A stretch of 64,000 bases of DNA from Chryseobacterium sp. LJ668. Lineage in GTDB: Bacteria > Bacteroidota > Bacteroidia > Flavobacteriales > Weeksellaceae. This document shows positions 16,735 through 26,414 of the stretch, in pieces (positions within the stretch are counted from its first letter, which is position 1; each line of letters opens with the position of its first letter). The DNA is taken from the NCBI RefSeq assembly GCF_019613955.1, contig NZ_CP080443.1, forward strand, positions 62,001 through 126,000. The letters are read 5' to 3'. The notes below the pieces were generated by a model. The model was not told the DNA's origin, did not search any database, and saw only the letters and a list, made by a program, of their open reading frames with translations. The translations under genes and the position numbers were made by a program.

Positions 16735-18654
16735 TTATTTTTTTATAAATTTAATATTTTTGTCATTTATTTTAAAAATATAAGCTCCGGGAACCAATTC
16801 TGAAATGCTGATTTCTTTCCCAGGCTGATAAATACCTTGTCTTACCAGTTTCCCATCTATAAAATGAATAGTAAAATTGGTAGGTTTTTTAACTCCTTTC
16901 AGATTCAGCTCATTTTTTGCAGGATTTGGATATAATGCAACATCTTCTTTATTAAAATCTTCAGTGCTCAAAGAGTTATCCTGAGCAACGGTAGAATTTT
17001 TCTCAATAATCTGGTATTCATAATTAAATTCTACACTGGCAACCGTAAATGGTACAGATTCTACAAAATACTGATTATTTGATGTATTGTTTAAAGCAAA
17101 ATAAGCCACCTGTCCTCCGGTTCCGTTTACTTTTATCGGTAACGGCATATCAAAAAAGCTGACTGATGAATGACTTTGAGTTTGTCCTGCTCTGAAAGTC
17201 AGTGTACTTCCGGTTTGTTTCCATCGGATATCGTATGTTGGCTGACCTTGACCGTAAATCCAATCAGCAAAAAACCCGGTAAAATCTTTTCCTGTAGATT
17301 GCAGCAATGAAGCGTTCAAATCTGAAGTTTTAACATAATTGTAAGCTAAATTAGGTCTTGCGTGATAATCTTTTAATGCCTGATAGAATATGGTTTCACC
17401 TAAAATCCATTTGATCATTCTGACAACGTATCCTCCTTTTGCATAGGTTAACCTTCCGTCAAAAATGGCTCCTACGCTTCCCAAATTAGTATCAGCAACA
17501 TATACGCTTCCGCCTGTAGCACTTGTAATAAAATTTTTCTGACCGTCTAAGTAATTCATAAATTCAGAATTGGTCATCAGCAGCTTTTCATTGGCAACGT
17601 GTTCACCGAATGTGGCAAAACCTTCATTAAGCCAGATATCATTCCATGCGCCGCAAGTTACTTTATCCCCAAACCATTGATGGGCAAGTTCATGGGCAAT
17701 TAATTGCTTACTCCATGCACCCATTGATGTCATTGTCTGATGCTCCATTCCGCCACCGGCAGTAAATTCCATGTGTCCGTATTTTTCATTTCTGAAAGGA
17801 TAGGCTCCGAAAAAAGTTTCAAAAGTATTCATCACCGTCTTCGTCCACTCTATATTAGCCATACTCGTAGTGTTGATAGAGGTTCCCGGATAAATATAAT
17901 TGACAAATGGAAATGGTGGTGTTCCTATGGTGTCATTCAATTTCACAAAATTGGTAATTGAAAGTGCAACCAAATATGCTGCTGTAGGATATTGCGTTCT
18001 CCAGAAAGTCAGTTTTTGTCCGTTTCCTAATATTGTTTCACTCATCAATCTCCCATTGGATGCCACACTGTATTGTGAGGGAGTTGTCACTTTAATATCA
18101 AATCTGTCAATTTTATCGTTTAAGCTTTGTTTTGTCGGAAACCAATCCTGCGCACCATACGGTTCACTCAATGTAGAGAGAACGGCTGTACCGCCTTGGG
18201 TGTTGGTAAAAAAAGAATTGTTGGCAGTGGGAGGAGTTCCGTTGTATTGTATCGTCAATGAATCTAAAATATTAGCGGGAAGTGACGATATGAAATCTAT
18301 TTTTAATTCTTTGGTTGCCAATTGCTGGAAAACCAGAGGCTGCCCATGAAAAGTAACCTGAGAAACCGTTAACTGATTGGTCAAATCAAAATAAATACTA
18401 CTCATTGCCGTTGTCGGCTTAAAATGAGAAGTCACTGAACCTGAAATCTGAGCAACTGACGGATTTAAAGAAACATCCATTCTTTGGTACTGCAGATCGT
18501 AGTTTAATGTATTCGGATTTGTATTTCCTACATTCATTTTAGCGGTAAAAGATTTCATCTCTTTTGCCATCAAGCCCTTCATTTCAAGATTATTCTGAGC
18601 GAATGATGATTGAATGGCCAGAAAGCTTAAAAATAAAAAATAAATTTTTTTCAT
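16735..18654 (-). CDS. Secreted M1-family aminopeptidase with T9SS sorting domain
   Basis: Product of 639 residues with a signal peptide (MKKIYFLFLSFLAIQSSFAQ). The N-terminal beta domain is followed by a gluzincin catalytic domain: exopeptidase motif GGGMEHQTM, zinc motif HELAHQWFGD, and the third ligand Glu in WLNEGFATFGEH about 19 residues later. The C-terminal 80 residues carry a T9SS type A signal (VALYPNPAKNELNLKG, PGAYIFKINDKNIKFIKK), so the enzyme is exported to the surface or medium and probably trims peptides for nutrition. Confidence 0.92.
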   Translation of the reverse strand: MKKIYFLFLSFLAIQSSFAQNNLEMKGLMAKEMKSFTAKMNVGNTNPNTLNYDLQYQRMDVSLNPSVAQISGSVTSHFKPTTAMSSIYFDLTNQLTVSQVTFHGQPLVFQQLATKELKIDFISSLPANILDSLTIQYNGTPPTANNSFFTNTQGGTAVLSTLSEPYGAQDWFPTKQSLNDKIDRFDIKVTTPSQYSVASNGRLMSETILGNGQKLTFWRTQYPTAAYLVALSITNFVKLNDTIGTPPFPFVNYIYPGTSINTTSMANIEWTKTVMNTFETFFGAYPFRNEKYGHMEFTAGGGMEHQTMTSMGAWSKQLIAHELAHQWFGDKVTCGAWNDIWLNEGFATFGEHVANEKLLMTNSEFMNYLDGQKNFITSATGGSVYVADTNLGSVGAIFDGRLTYAKGGYVVRMIKWILGETIFYQALKDYHARPNLAYNYVKTSDLNASLLQSTGKDFTGFFADWIYGQGQPTYDIRWKQTGSTLTFRAGQTQSHSSVSFFDMPLPIKVNGTGGQVAYFALNNTSNNQYFVESVPFTVASVEFNYEYQIIEKNSTVAQDNSLSTEDFNKEDVALYPNPAKNELNLKGVKKPTNFTIHFIDGKLVRQGIYQPGKEISISELVPGAYIFKINDKNIKFIKK

Positions 18655-18745
18655 ATCCTTTATATACGATTGTCTACTTATAATGGTTTTGATTGAAAAT
18701 AATCAATTTTCAGGATCAATCAAATTAAGTGTTAAAGATAAAAAA

Positions 18746-18772
18746 AACCTTTCAATCAAAGATTAAAAGGTT
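18746..18772 (-). terminator. Intrinsic terminator of the PBP4 gene
   Basis: Stem AACCTTTCAATC / GATTAAAAGGTT with one mismatch and a 3-base loop, followed on the minus strand by a T run. Confidence 0.75.
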
Positions 18773-18795
18773 GTATATCAATTTAAATCATTAAT

Positions 18796-20265
18796 TTAAA
18801 GATCTAAAGCCGGCTGAAGAATTTTTTCAATTCTGCTTTTCACCATATCCACAGATCCAGAATAGTTGTTTACAAGTATAGAAAACACCAAAGTTCTTCC
18901 AGAATTCGTTTTCATATAACCCGTCAATGCTTTCACTTTATTCAGTGTTCCGGTTTTAGCAAAAATCTGCCCGTTTCCTTGGCCGATAAACATTCTTTTT
19001 AGAGTTCCTGACTGACCTGCAATTGGAAGAGAATCAAAATAGGTTTTGTAGTATTTCTGATTCATTAGAGAAGTTAAATATTTTACCTGAGAAATTGGGG
19101 TTACTTTATTGCTTCTCGACAATCCGCTTCCATCCATGTAATTTAAGCCTTCAATATCAAAAGCAACTTCTTTTAAATGGTCGTTCACCACAATTCTCCC
19201 GGATTCAGAAGTCTGATCGCCCATTTTCTGGAAACCGACTGTTTTAAGCAAAGCTTCTGCTAGACCATTATCACTTCGCTGATTGGTGTAGTAAATAATA
19301 TCCGAAAGCGTCGGAGATTTGTATGCAGAAATCATTTTTCTCACTTCAGGAGCACCATCTGTTGTTTTCGGAGTTACTTTTCCGGTAATTCCTACTCCGC
19401 CTTTCACCAATGTTGCTCTGAATGTATTAGCTAAAAATGCAGGTGCATCGGGAAGTTTTGTGGTTAAAATTCCGTCACCATCATACTTTTCAGCATATAC
19501 CATTTGATTGGCGTAAGGTGAAACATAGAAGTATTTTTTATCTGAAGCTAAACCGTTCCCTTTTTTTACAATCAGTTTTTCGTTTGCAGGATTGATTTCA
19601 CGAGTGGTACCAACAGGAAGATAGTAATTATTGTTTTCTAACCACACAACATTTTCCGGAAGTCTCGAAATGTTACCTTTGAAAAGCGCTGTCTGAATAA
19701 TAATATCACCATTTACCTTTTTGATTCCCTCACGAGACATTCCGTTTACGAAGTCTGAAACGATTTCTTTGTAAGACCAGGCTCCGGCTTTGTTGGTTCC
19801 CAATGACGGGTCACCGCTTCCCACAATGTAGAGATTACCGTTCAAAACTCCATTTTCGTCGATTGCTCCGGAATATTCCAGCTGCGTCATCCAACGGTAA
19901 TTTTCTCCCAACAAATGCAATGCAGTTTCTGTGGTTAATAATTTTGTGGTTGAAGCAGGAACGAGAGGAGTATTTTCATTATACGAAGAGATCACTTTCT
20001 TCGTTTTCGGATCAAAGATTACAAATCCCCAAGTTGCATTTTTCAGCACGGGATCGGTCATCATTGTGTTTAAGTTTACATCTACGAGTTCTTTAGGAGA
20101 CAAAAAAACTTTCTCTACCGCTGCTACAGGTGAGGGCAAATTTAATCCGCTTTTTTGACCTTCGAAATTTGGAGAATAAAGAACTGTAGATACGGTAGAT
20201 TGGGCAAAGATAAAACCAGTGGCCAAAACCGCAATACCTGAAATATACTTTCTGTAATTTATCAT
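18796..20265 (-). CDS. dacB: D-alanyl-D-alanine carboxypeptidase/endopeptidase (PBP4, DacB-type)
   Basis: Product of 489 residues from the ATG at 20265; a TTG one codon upstream is not needed. After a signal peptide come the three penicillin-binding motifs: SxxK at Ser105-Lys108 (VPASTTKLLTTETAL), SxN in NQRSDNGLAEALL, and KTG in IFAKTGTLNKVKALTGYM. The long insert between SxxK and SxN is the usual mark of the PBP4/S13 family. It trims or cleaves peptidoglycan cross-links in the periplasm. It is monocistronic, with a terminator downstream. Confidence 0.92.
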   Translation of the reverse strand: MINYRKYISGIAVLATGFIFAQSTVSTVLYSPNFEGQKSGLNLPSPVAAVEKVFLSPKELVDVNLNTMMTDPVLKNATWGFVIFDPKTKKVISSYNENTPLVPASTTKLLTTETALHLLGENYRWMTQLEYSGAIDENGVLNGNLYIVGSGDPSLGTNKAGAWSYKEIVSDFVNGMSREGIKKVNGDIIIQTALFKGNISRLPENVVWLENNNYYLPVGTTREINPANEKLIVKKGNGLASDKKYFYVSPYANQMVYAEKYDGDGILTTKLPDAPAFLANTFRATLVKGGVGITGKVTPKTTDGAPEVRKMISAYKSPTLSDIIYYTNQRSDNGLAEALLKTVGFQKMGDQTSESGRIVVNDHLKEVAFDIEGLNYMDGSGLSRSNKVTPISQVKYLTSLMNQKYYKTYFDSLPIAGQSGTLKRMFIGQGNGQIFAKTGTLNKVKALTGYMKTNSGRTLVFSILVNNYSGSVDMVKSRIEKILQPALDL

Positions 20266-20423
20266 CAATTTTTCTTTTTATTATACATTGGATGGCATAA
20301 AATATGATAAGTTAAACCATTTGCTTTTATCCAAACACGTAATAAACGTTCAAATGTAGATATTATTGTTGGAATGAGGTTTATAAAAGAATAATAAAAC
20401 CGTGTAAAGTTTGTTAATAATTG

Positions 20424-22871
20424 TTAAAAATCCACAAAAACCTCTTTTTTAATGCTGTGATACGCAGTGATTTCGTCAAATTCTTTGAGACTTAATAATA
20501 CAAGATTTTTAAATTTTTCATAGTTTTTTCCTCTGGGAAGCTTTAAAAGTATCTGAAACTGGTACAAATTATTCAGCCTTGCGATCTGAGCTCTTTCCGG
20601 ACCTAGAATACAGTCTTCAGGAAGATACTTTCTTAAAATTGAGCCTAAAAACTGTGCGGCACGGTTGACCTTATCATCTTTGATATGCTTCAGCTCGATC
20701 ATGATTAGTTTTGTGAATGGCGGATAGTGAAATTTCTGCCTTTCGGTGAGAAAATATTTATAGATTTTCGCAACATTATTCATTTTAATCAATTGAAAAA
20801 CAGAATGGTCCGGATTATACGTCTGAATTAAAACTTTTCCATTACCAGAAACTCTTCCTGCTCTTCCAGAAACTTGTGTAACCAACTGATAGGCTCTTTC
20901 TTCGGCCCTGAAATCCTGAACATACAACATAGAATCTGCCTTAGGAATGGCTACCAATTCGATATGATCAAAATCTAAACCTTTGGAAATTATTTGTGTC
21001 CCAACCAAAATATCGGTTTCCCGATCTTCTATTTTTTCATATAATTTTTCATAGGCAAATTTTTTCCGCATCGAATCGACATCCATCCTGTCGACCTCAT
21101 TTTCAGGGAAAATCTTTGAAACTTCCTCGTGAATCTGCTCTACACCGACTCCTCTTTCGTTTAGATTTTCAGAGTGACATTTCGGACAGGTTCTCGGTTT
21201 GGACGCTCGCTGACCACAGTAATGACATTTCATTTCGTTAGCAGCTTTATGATATGTCAAAACCACATCGCAGTTTGAGCAGTAATTGACATAACCGCAA
21301 GTCTCACATTCTATCACACTAGCATAACCACGGCGGTTATGAAGAATAATGGTCTGATTTTTTTCATCTAAAGTTTTCTTAATTTCATCAATCAACTGCA
21401 ATGAAAAATTCCCGGATACTTTTTTGGAATCCTGGGCTTCTTTAAAATTAATCAGTTCAAATTCAGGTAATTTCACATTCCCGAATCTTTCGTTGAGGAA
21501 AATATAATGTAATTTTTCTTTCTTGGCTGAATAATAACTCTCAACTGATGGTGTTGCCGAACCTAAAATCACTCTTGCGTCATAAAACCCCGCCAAAACT
21601 AAAGCCGCATCTTTTGCATTGAAAAAAGGTGACACTTCTCTCGGTCTGTAGGCAGAATCATGCTCTTCATCAACGATAATCAATCCTAAATTCTGAAAAG
21701 GCAGAAATAATGCATTTCTTGTGGCAATAAGTATTTTAATATCATTATTTTTGATTCTTCGCCAAACTTCTACTTTTTCAAAATCAGTGAGTTTCTGGTG
21801 ATAAAAACCCAGCTGTCGACCATATTTTTTTTCTAATCGCTGCGTAATCTGTTTGGTTAAAGAAATTTCAGGAAGTAAAAACAGAACATTTTTTCCTTCG
21901 TTAACGCATTCTTCAATTTTTTCTAAATAGATGTGGGTTTTACCGGAGGAAGTTACGCCATGAATTAGAACATTTTTCTTTTCTTCAAAAGCTTCATCGA
22001 TTTCTGCTTTCGCTTCTTTCTGCATTTCAGAAAGTTCTTCTATTTCCTCAATTTCACCTTCGTAGCTTTCTATCCTGTCTTTCTGAACATAATATTCTTC
22101 GACCAGATTTTTATCTGCCAAAGCTTTAAAATGTGAACTTCCAAAATATCCGTCTACAAATAATTCTGATTTTTTGATATGTAAATCAGGATTTTCGGTC
22201 TGTTTTTCGATGATATTCAGGAAAAGCTCTTTTTGCTTCTTGGCTCTGTTGAGTTGTAAAAGAATTTCTGTAAGATTCTGGTTTTTCAGAACCTCGGCTT
22301 TCACTTTTACATAGGCCACTTCTTTGGCTTTATATTTTTCTGCTACTTTTTCATCAATTTCAATGTATTGCAGATCAATCAGAGAATTGATGGTTTTAAT
22401 GATTTCCTTTTTGGGTATAAATGCTTCAATATCTGTCAGATTAATCAACTGTCGAACTTCCAGAGCCTGGATGAGATACATTTCGTTGACGTCCAGATTC
22501 TCAAATTCAATAACGGCATTAGGTTTAAGCTTTAAATAAGTTTCACTTTCGAGTTTTAAAGAAGAGGGAAAGGCAAAGCGGTAAATTTCGCCCAAATTGC
22601 AGAGATAATAATCTGAAAGCCAATTCCAAAAGCTGATCTGTTCTGCGGGTACAATCGGGTAATCATCTAAAATACTGATCACTTCTTTGGCTATAAAATT
22701 TTCCGGTTCCTCATGGTGAAGCTCAAAAATAATTCCTGTATAAATTTTTTTTCCGCCAAAAGGTACTAAAACACGCATCCCGTTTTCAATTTTAGAAGTG
22801 AGCTCTTCAGGAACTTTGTAAGTGAAAGTTCCTTTTAAATTCAACGGTAAAACGATTTGGGCGTATTGCAA
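20424..22871 (-). CDS. priA: Primosomal replication protein N' (PriA helicase)
   Basis: Product of 815 residues. The N-terminal 3'-DNA-binding domain (YAQIVLPLNLKGTFTYKVP) precedes the helicase core: Walker A GVTSSGKTHIYLEKI, Walker B IIVDEEHDSAYR, SATPS, and the helicase C part with GTQIISKGLDFD and QVSGRAGR. Between them lie zinc-binding cysteine pairs (CETCGYVNYCSNCD, CHYCGQ, CPKCHSENL). It restarts stalled replication forks. The frame has no ATG near the family's usual start: upstream of the TTG at 22871 an in-frame stop is reached within four codons, so TTG is the likely start codon. Confidence 0.95.
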   Translation of the reverse strand: MQYAQIVLPLNLKGTFTYKVPEELTSKIENGMRVLVPFGGKKIYTGIIFELHHEEPENFIAKEVISILDDYPIVPAEQISFWNWLSDYYLCNLGEIYRFAFPSSLKLESETYLKLKPNAVIEFENLDVNEMYLIQALEVRQLINLTDIEAFIPKKEIIKTINSLIDLQYIEIDEKVAEKYKAKEVAYVKVKAEVLKNQNLTEILLQLNRAKKQKELFLNIIEKQTENPDLHIKKSELFVDGYFGSSHFKALADKNLVEEYYVQKDRIESYEGEIEEIEELSEMQKEAKAEIDEAFEEKKNVLIHGVTSSGKTHIYLEKIEECVNEGKNVLFLLPEISLTKQITQRLEKKYGRQLGFYHQKLTDFEKVEVWRRIKNNDIKILIATRNALFLPFQNLGLIIVDEEHDSAYRPREVSPFFNAKDAALVLAGFYDARVILGSATPSVESYYSAKKEKLHYIFLNERFGNVKLPEFELINFKEAQDSKKVSGNFSLQLIDEIKKTLDEKNQTIILHNRRGYASVIECETCGYVNYCSNCDVVLTYHKAANEMKCHYCGQRASKPRTCPKCHSENLNERGVGVEQIHEEVSKIFPENEVDRMDVDSMRKKFAYEKLYEKIEDRETDILVGTQIISKGLDFDHIELVAIPKADSMLYVQDFRAEERAYQLVTQVSGRAGRVSGNGKVLIQTYNPDHSVFQLIKMNNVAKIYKYFLTERQKFHYPPFTKLIMIELKHIKDDKVNRAAQFLGSILRKYLPEDCILGPERAQIARLNNLYQFQILLKLPRGKNYEKFKNLVLLSLKEFDEITAYHSIKKEVFVDF

Positions 22872-22987
22872 AGAAATAATTTAGAATGTAAAATTAATCG
22901 TTTCTTCAGAGAATTGCAATAATTTCTTAAGCTAAGGTTTGAGTAAAGTTGCTTCGATAAAAAAATTACAGCATCAAATTTAGCAAC

Positions 22988-25474
22988 TTATTCGTTCATT
23001 GTATCCCACAAACTCATCAACTCAATTTTTTCGAATGGTTTTGAGAGTGTAATTCTTTTTGAAGTTTTCGGAAGCAGATCAAAGAAATTATCGCTGAAAT
23101 GTGTGTCACCCATTAAATAGACATCTTTTGCCAGAACATCTGTGGTGATTTCGATTTCTGTCGGAGAGATTTTTGTGATTTTGATATCAGGTTTTGTGAG
23201 TTTTAAATCTTTTGGTTTTGAGAAAAAGTGGATATTTTCTGCAATGATTTTTTTGTTTATATCTGTTAGAACCAATTTTAAAAAGACTTCATTTTTATTG
23301 GAATATTTAATTAAATTTTTAATTTCTATGAGCTCAATCTTTGCAATTCCATCCAATATTTTCTCATTCTGAACCGTAGTTAGATCATTAAAAATTTTCC
23401 CGTTAAAATCAACAACCTGAATTTCTACTTTTATATCTTCGAACTTTTTTAATTCATCATTTATGGCATAAAAGTTTAAAAAACCCTCTATTTCTTCCGT
23501 TAAAATTACCTGATTTTCAAAACTTCTTTTGATCTGATAATGCAACGCTTTCCAATTGCCCAGATAATCAATTGATGACCAAGAAATGACCGGCCAGCAA
23601 TCATTGAGCTGCCAATAGAGAGTTCCCATATTGTACGGTTTTGCACGGCGATGGGCTTCAATGGCAATCTGCATTCCACGAGCCTGAAGCAGTTGCGAAA
23701 CATAATTATATTTCACAAAATCCTTCGGAACGACATAATCCCGCTTCATATATTCATGGATGATATGAAAACCGCGGGCATTTTTTTCGTGCGCTTTGAT
23801 GGTTGAATTTTCTAAACTTAAATCCTGATTTCCCGAAAACATTGATTTCATGGTTTCTAAACTCGGCATTCCCTGAAAACCGTATTCAGAAGCAAATCGC
23901 GGAACCTTTTCGTTGTAAATTTCAAATGGAAACTCGCCCCACCACACGCCCCAGTAATGAGAATCGCCCTCTGTTAAACTTTCTTTGTGTCCCCAACCAA
24001 TTGATGGTGAAGTCGGCCAGTATATATTTTTTTCCGAAGTTAAATTTTCCTTCAAAGCATTAGGAATGACTTCATGAAAAACCTTTTTGTAATCTTTCCA
24101 AACCTGAAGAGAATCTTCTTTTGAATATTTGAACTGTTTTTGATAGCCCCAATTGACGATGGCTTCGTCAATTTCATTATTTCCGCACCACAACGCAATC
24201 GATGGATGATTTTGAAGCCGGTTGACCTGATCTTTGACTTCTTCTTTCACATTATTCAAAAAATCTTCGTCAGACGGATAAAAACTTCCTGCAAACATAA
24301 AATCTTGCCAAACGAGAATTCCGTTTTCGTCACAGGCCTTGTAAAATTCATCATCTTCGTAAATCCCGCCGCCCCAGACACGAATCATATTCATGTTGGC
24401 ATCTTTGCAATCTTTGATGAGTTTCTGATATTTTTCTTTGGTAATTCTTGGTATAAAACTGTCTGACGGAATCCAGTTGGTTCCTTTGGCATACATCGGA
24501 TTTCCATTGACTTTAAAATAGAAAGATCTGCCTTTTTCGTCTTTTTCCTGAATTAATTCGATGGTTCTTAAGCCAATTCGTTCAGCTTTATTATTTAGAA
24601 TTTTCGAATCTTTTTTTAATGACATTTTTAAATCATATAGATCCGGTTTACCCCAACCGTTTGGCTGCCACAGCTTTGGATTTTGAATTGTAAAAGGAAT
24701 CTGAATTGTATTTTTTCCTTTTTTTAATTGGATATTGTTGAGTTTGTCATTAATTAAAACAACATATTTTCCGGTCTGATCAGCTAGAATTTCAGTATAA
24801 ATAATTAAATCTGCATTTTGTTTTGTTAAACTTTTCTGCTCGATTTTTACATTTTCAATCTTTGCATAATTCCAGAAATTCAACTGAACATCTTTCCAGA
24901 TTCCAGCGGTGACTAAGCGTGGTCCCCAATCCCAACCGAACTGGTATTGCGCTTTTCTCACAAAACTTCTGGGAGATTCTGGTAATGCAAATGAAACTTT
25001 TTTTGCTAGCTCATGCCCAACATTAACGGAAGATCTGAATTTTATTTGTAAAATATTATTACCGATTTTCAAATCATTTTTAACCGGAATTTGCCATGTT
25101 CTGAACATGTTGTCTGCCTTCTCCAGCAGTTTTCCGTTTAAATAAATCTCAGAAAACGTATCCAATCCGTTAAAAACCAAATCTGCATTTTGATTTTCTA
25201 ATTCTTTAGCTGCTATTTTAAAAACTGTCTGATAATCCCAATCTTCATTTTCTACCCACTGCACTTCTTTCTCGTTCTCATCTTTGTATGGATCAGGAAT
25301 GAGCTGATGATCCATTAAATCCAAATGAACTGTCCCCGGCACCGATGCCGTGAGCCAATTATTTTCTTTTGAATTTTTAAATTGCCATTTTTCTGACGAC
25401 AGATTTCGCTCAGAAAATTGTGCGTTGATGAATGTTTGAATGAAAAATAAGGCAAAAAGTATAGTTTTGTTCAT
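22988..25474 (-). CDS. Beta-mannosidase, glycoside hydrolase family 2
   Basis: Product of 828 residues with a signal peptide (MNKTILFALFFIQTFINAQ). Jelly-roll and immunoglobulin-like domains precede the TIM barrel. The acid/base Glu lies in LWCGNNEIDEAI and the nucleophile Glu in FASEYGFQGMPS, both in the form typical of GH2 beta-mannosidases. LVFNGLDTFSEIYLNG and WGPRLVTAGIWKDV support the same group. It removes beta-mannose from N-glycan cores or mannans in the periplasm. It lies on the same strand as cutC, the glycosylasparaginase and the hexosaminidase, a combination suited to N-glycan degradation. Confidence 0.92.
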   Translation of the reverse strand: MNKTILFALFFIQTFINAQFSERNLSSEKWQFKNSKENNWLTASVPGTVHLDLMDHQLIPDPYKDENEKEVQWVENEDWDYQTVFKIAAKELENQNADLVFNGLDTFSEIYLNGKLLEKADNMFRTWQIPVKNDLKIGNNILQIKFRSSVNVGHELAKKVSFALPESPRSFVRKAQYQFGWDWGPRLVTAGIWKDVQLNFWNYAKIENVKIEQKSLTKQNADLIIYTEILADQTGKYVVLINDKLNNIQLKKGKNTIQIPFTIQNPKLWQPNGWGKPDLYDLKMSLKKDSKILNNKAERIGLRTIELIQEKDEKGRSFYFKVNGNPMYAKGTNWIPSDSFIPRITKEKYQKLIKDCKDANMNMIRVWGGGIYEDDEFYKACDENGILVWQDFMFAGSFYPSDEDFLNNVKEEVKDQVNRLQNHPSIALWCGNNEIDEAIVNWGYQKQFKYSKEDSLQVWKDYKKVFHEVIPNALKENLTSEKNIYWPTSPSIGWGHKESLTEGDSHYWGVWWGEFPFEIYNEKVPRFASEYGFQGMPSLETMKSMFSGNQDLSLENSTIKAHEKNARGFHIIHEYMKRDYVVPKDFVKYNYVSQLLQARGMQIAIEAHRRAKPYNMGTLYWQLNDCWPVISWSSIDYLGNWKALHYQIKRSFENQVILTEEIEGFLNFYAINDELKKFEDIKVEIQVVDFNGKIFNDLTTVQNEKILDGIAKIELIEIKNLIKYSNKNEVFLKLVLTDINKKIIAENIHFFSKPKDLKLTKPDIKITKISPTEIEITTDVLAKDVYLMGDTHFSDNFFDLLPKTSKRITLSKPFEKIELMSLWDTMNE

Positions 25475-25693
25475 TTAAAGTTTATTTACAATTCTGTGGA
25501 TTCCGTTCTTGATTAAAGGTGTATTAAAATTCATCAATAAACCTAGTTTAATATTGGTTAACCTTAAATACGTTGTTAATTTGCCTGTTTGTAAGCACTT
25601 TCCATTAATCCAGCACTAAGATTTGTATAAATCTCTAAAGACTTTGTCGCAATCTCTGCTTACTTAATTATTTTGCGTGATTACATTTCTCAT
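25475..25693 (-). pseudogene. Remnant of a GxxExxY-family gene
   Basis: Translation of the minus strand gives, at the 3' end, TYLRLTNIKLGLLMNFNTPL, then IKNGIHRIVNKL and a stop at 25475-25477, the C-terminus of GxxExxY proteins (PDDEXK-nuclease-like). Just upstream, in another frame, comes EIATKSLEIYTNLSAGLMES AYKQ (written here in two parts), the N-terminal signature of the same family. The roughly 60 codons that should lie between are missing and the early frame has stops, so this is a gene broken by deletion and frameshift. It abuts the start codon of the beta-mannosidase. Confidence 0.75.
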
Positions 25694-25700
25694 TTTAATT

Positions 25701-26363
25701 TTAAATATTCAACTTCAACTTTTTAATCTCCTCCGCATTCGCGAATGACTCATAAGACAACACTGCAGAAGAATGAAAATACTTTCCATTCGTTACTTTT
25801 TTTAAATCTGAGATATTATTCGAACGAACACCGCCACCAATTAAGATTTTAATGTCATCACCACAATTTTCAATTAGTTTTTTTAAATTTTCTTTCCCTT
25901 CCATTGCAGAATTTTCTCCACCGGAAGTGAGGATTTCTCTGAAACCTAATTCGATCAGTTTTTCTGCCGATTCAAAAATATTTTTGGTTCGGTCAATAGC
26001 TCTGTGAAAAACACATGGTTTTCCGTTGGCGAGATCAACCAAAAGTCTGTTTTTTTCGTAATCAATTTCCTGATTTTCATCTAAAATCCCGAAGACAAAA
26101 CCATCAGCTTTGGCTTTTGAAAATTCAATAAGATCTCTTTTCATTCGCAAAAATTCAGAATCGCTGTACATGAAACCTCCACTTACAGGGCGAATCATGA
26201 CATGAATCGGCTTGGAATATTTTTCTTTTAAATATCTCAATTCTTCAAGGTCGGGTGTAATTCCACCGGAATTGATGTCAGCACAGAATTCAATTCTGTC
26301 GGCAACGGAATTTAACGCAATTTCAGCGGAAGTGAGATCGAAAGTGGCGATTTCTAAAATCAT
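25701..26363 (-). CDS. cutC: CutC-family protein
   Basis: Product of 220 residues forming a TIM barrel. Family signatures are RIEFCADINSGGITPD near the start, IHVMIRPVSGGFMYSDSEF, CVFHRAIDRTKN, ILTSGGENSA and ILIGGGVRSNNI. CutC was first linked to copper tolerance in E. coli, but its biochemical role is doubtful. Here it sits between a glycosylasparaginase and a beta-mannosidase, which points to sugar or glycan metabolism rather than copper. No copper-related gene is nearby. Confidence 0.9.
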   Translation of the reverse strand: MILEIATFDLTSAEIALNSVADRIEFCADINSGGITPDLEELRYLKEKYSKPIHVMIRPVSGGFMYSDSEFLRMKRDLIEFSKAKADGFVFGILDENQEIDYEKNRLLVDLANGKPCVFHRAIDRTKNIFESAEKLIELGFREILTSGGENSAMEGKENLKKLIENCGDDIKILIGGGVRSNNISDLKKVTNGKYFHSSAVLSYESFANAEEIKKLKLNI

Positions 26364-26414
26364 ATTTTGTTGGATGTTTAATGATAGGTGATGGATGTCT
26401 AATACTTACACTAA

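Noticed and set aside
17900..18349. 149-codon plus-strand frame inside the M1 peptidase gene
   Set aside because: Antisense to the peptidase N-terminal domain, with no motif.
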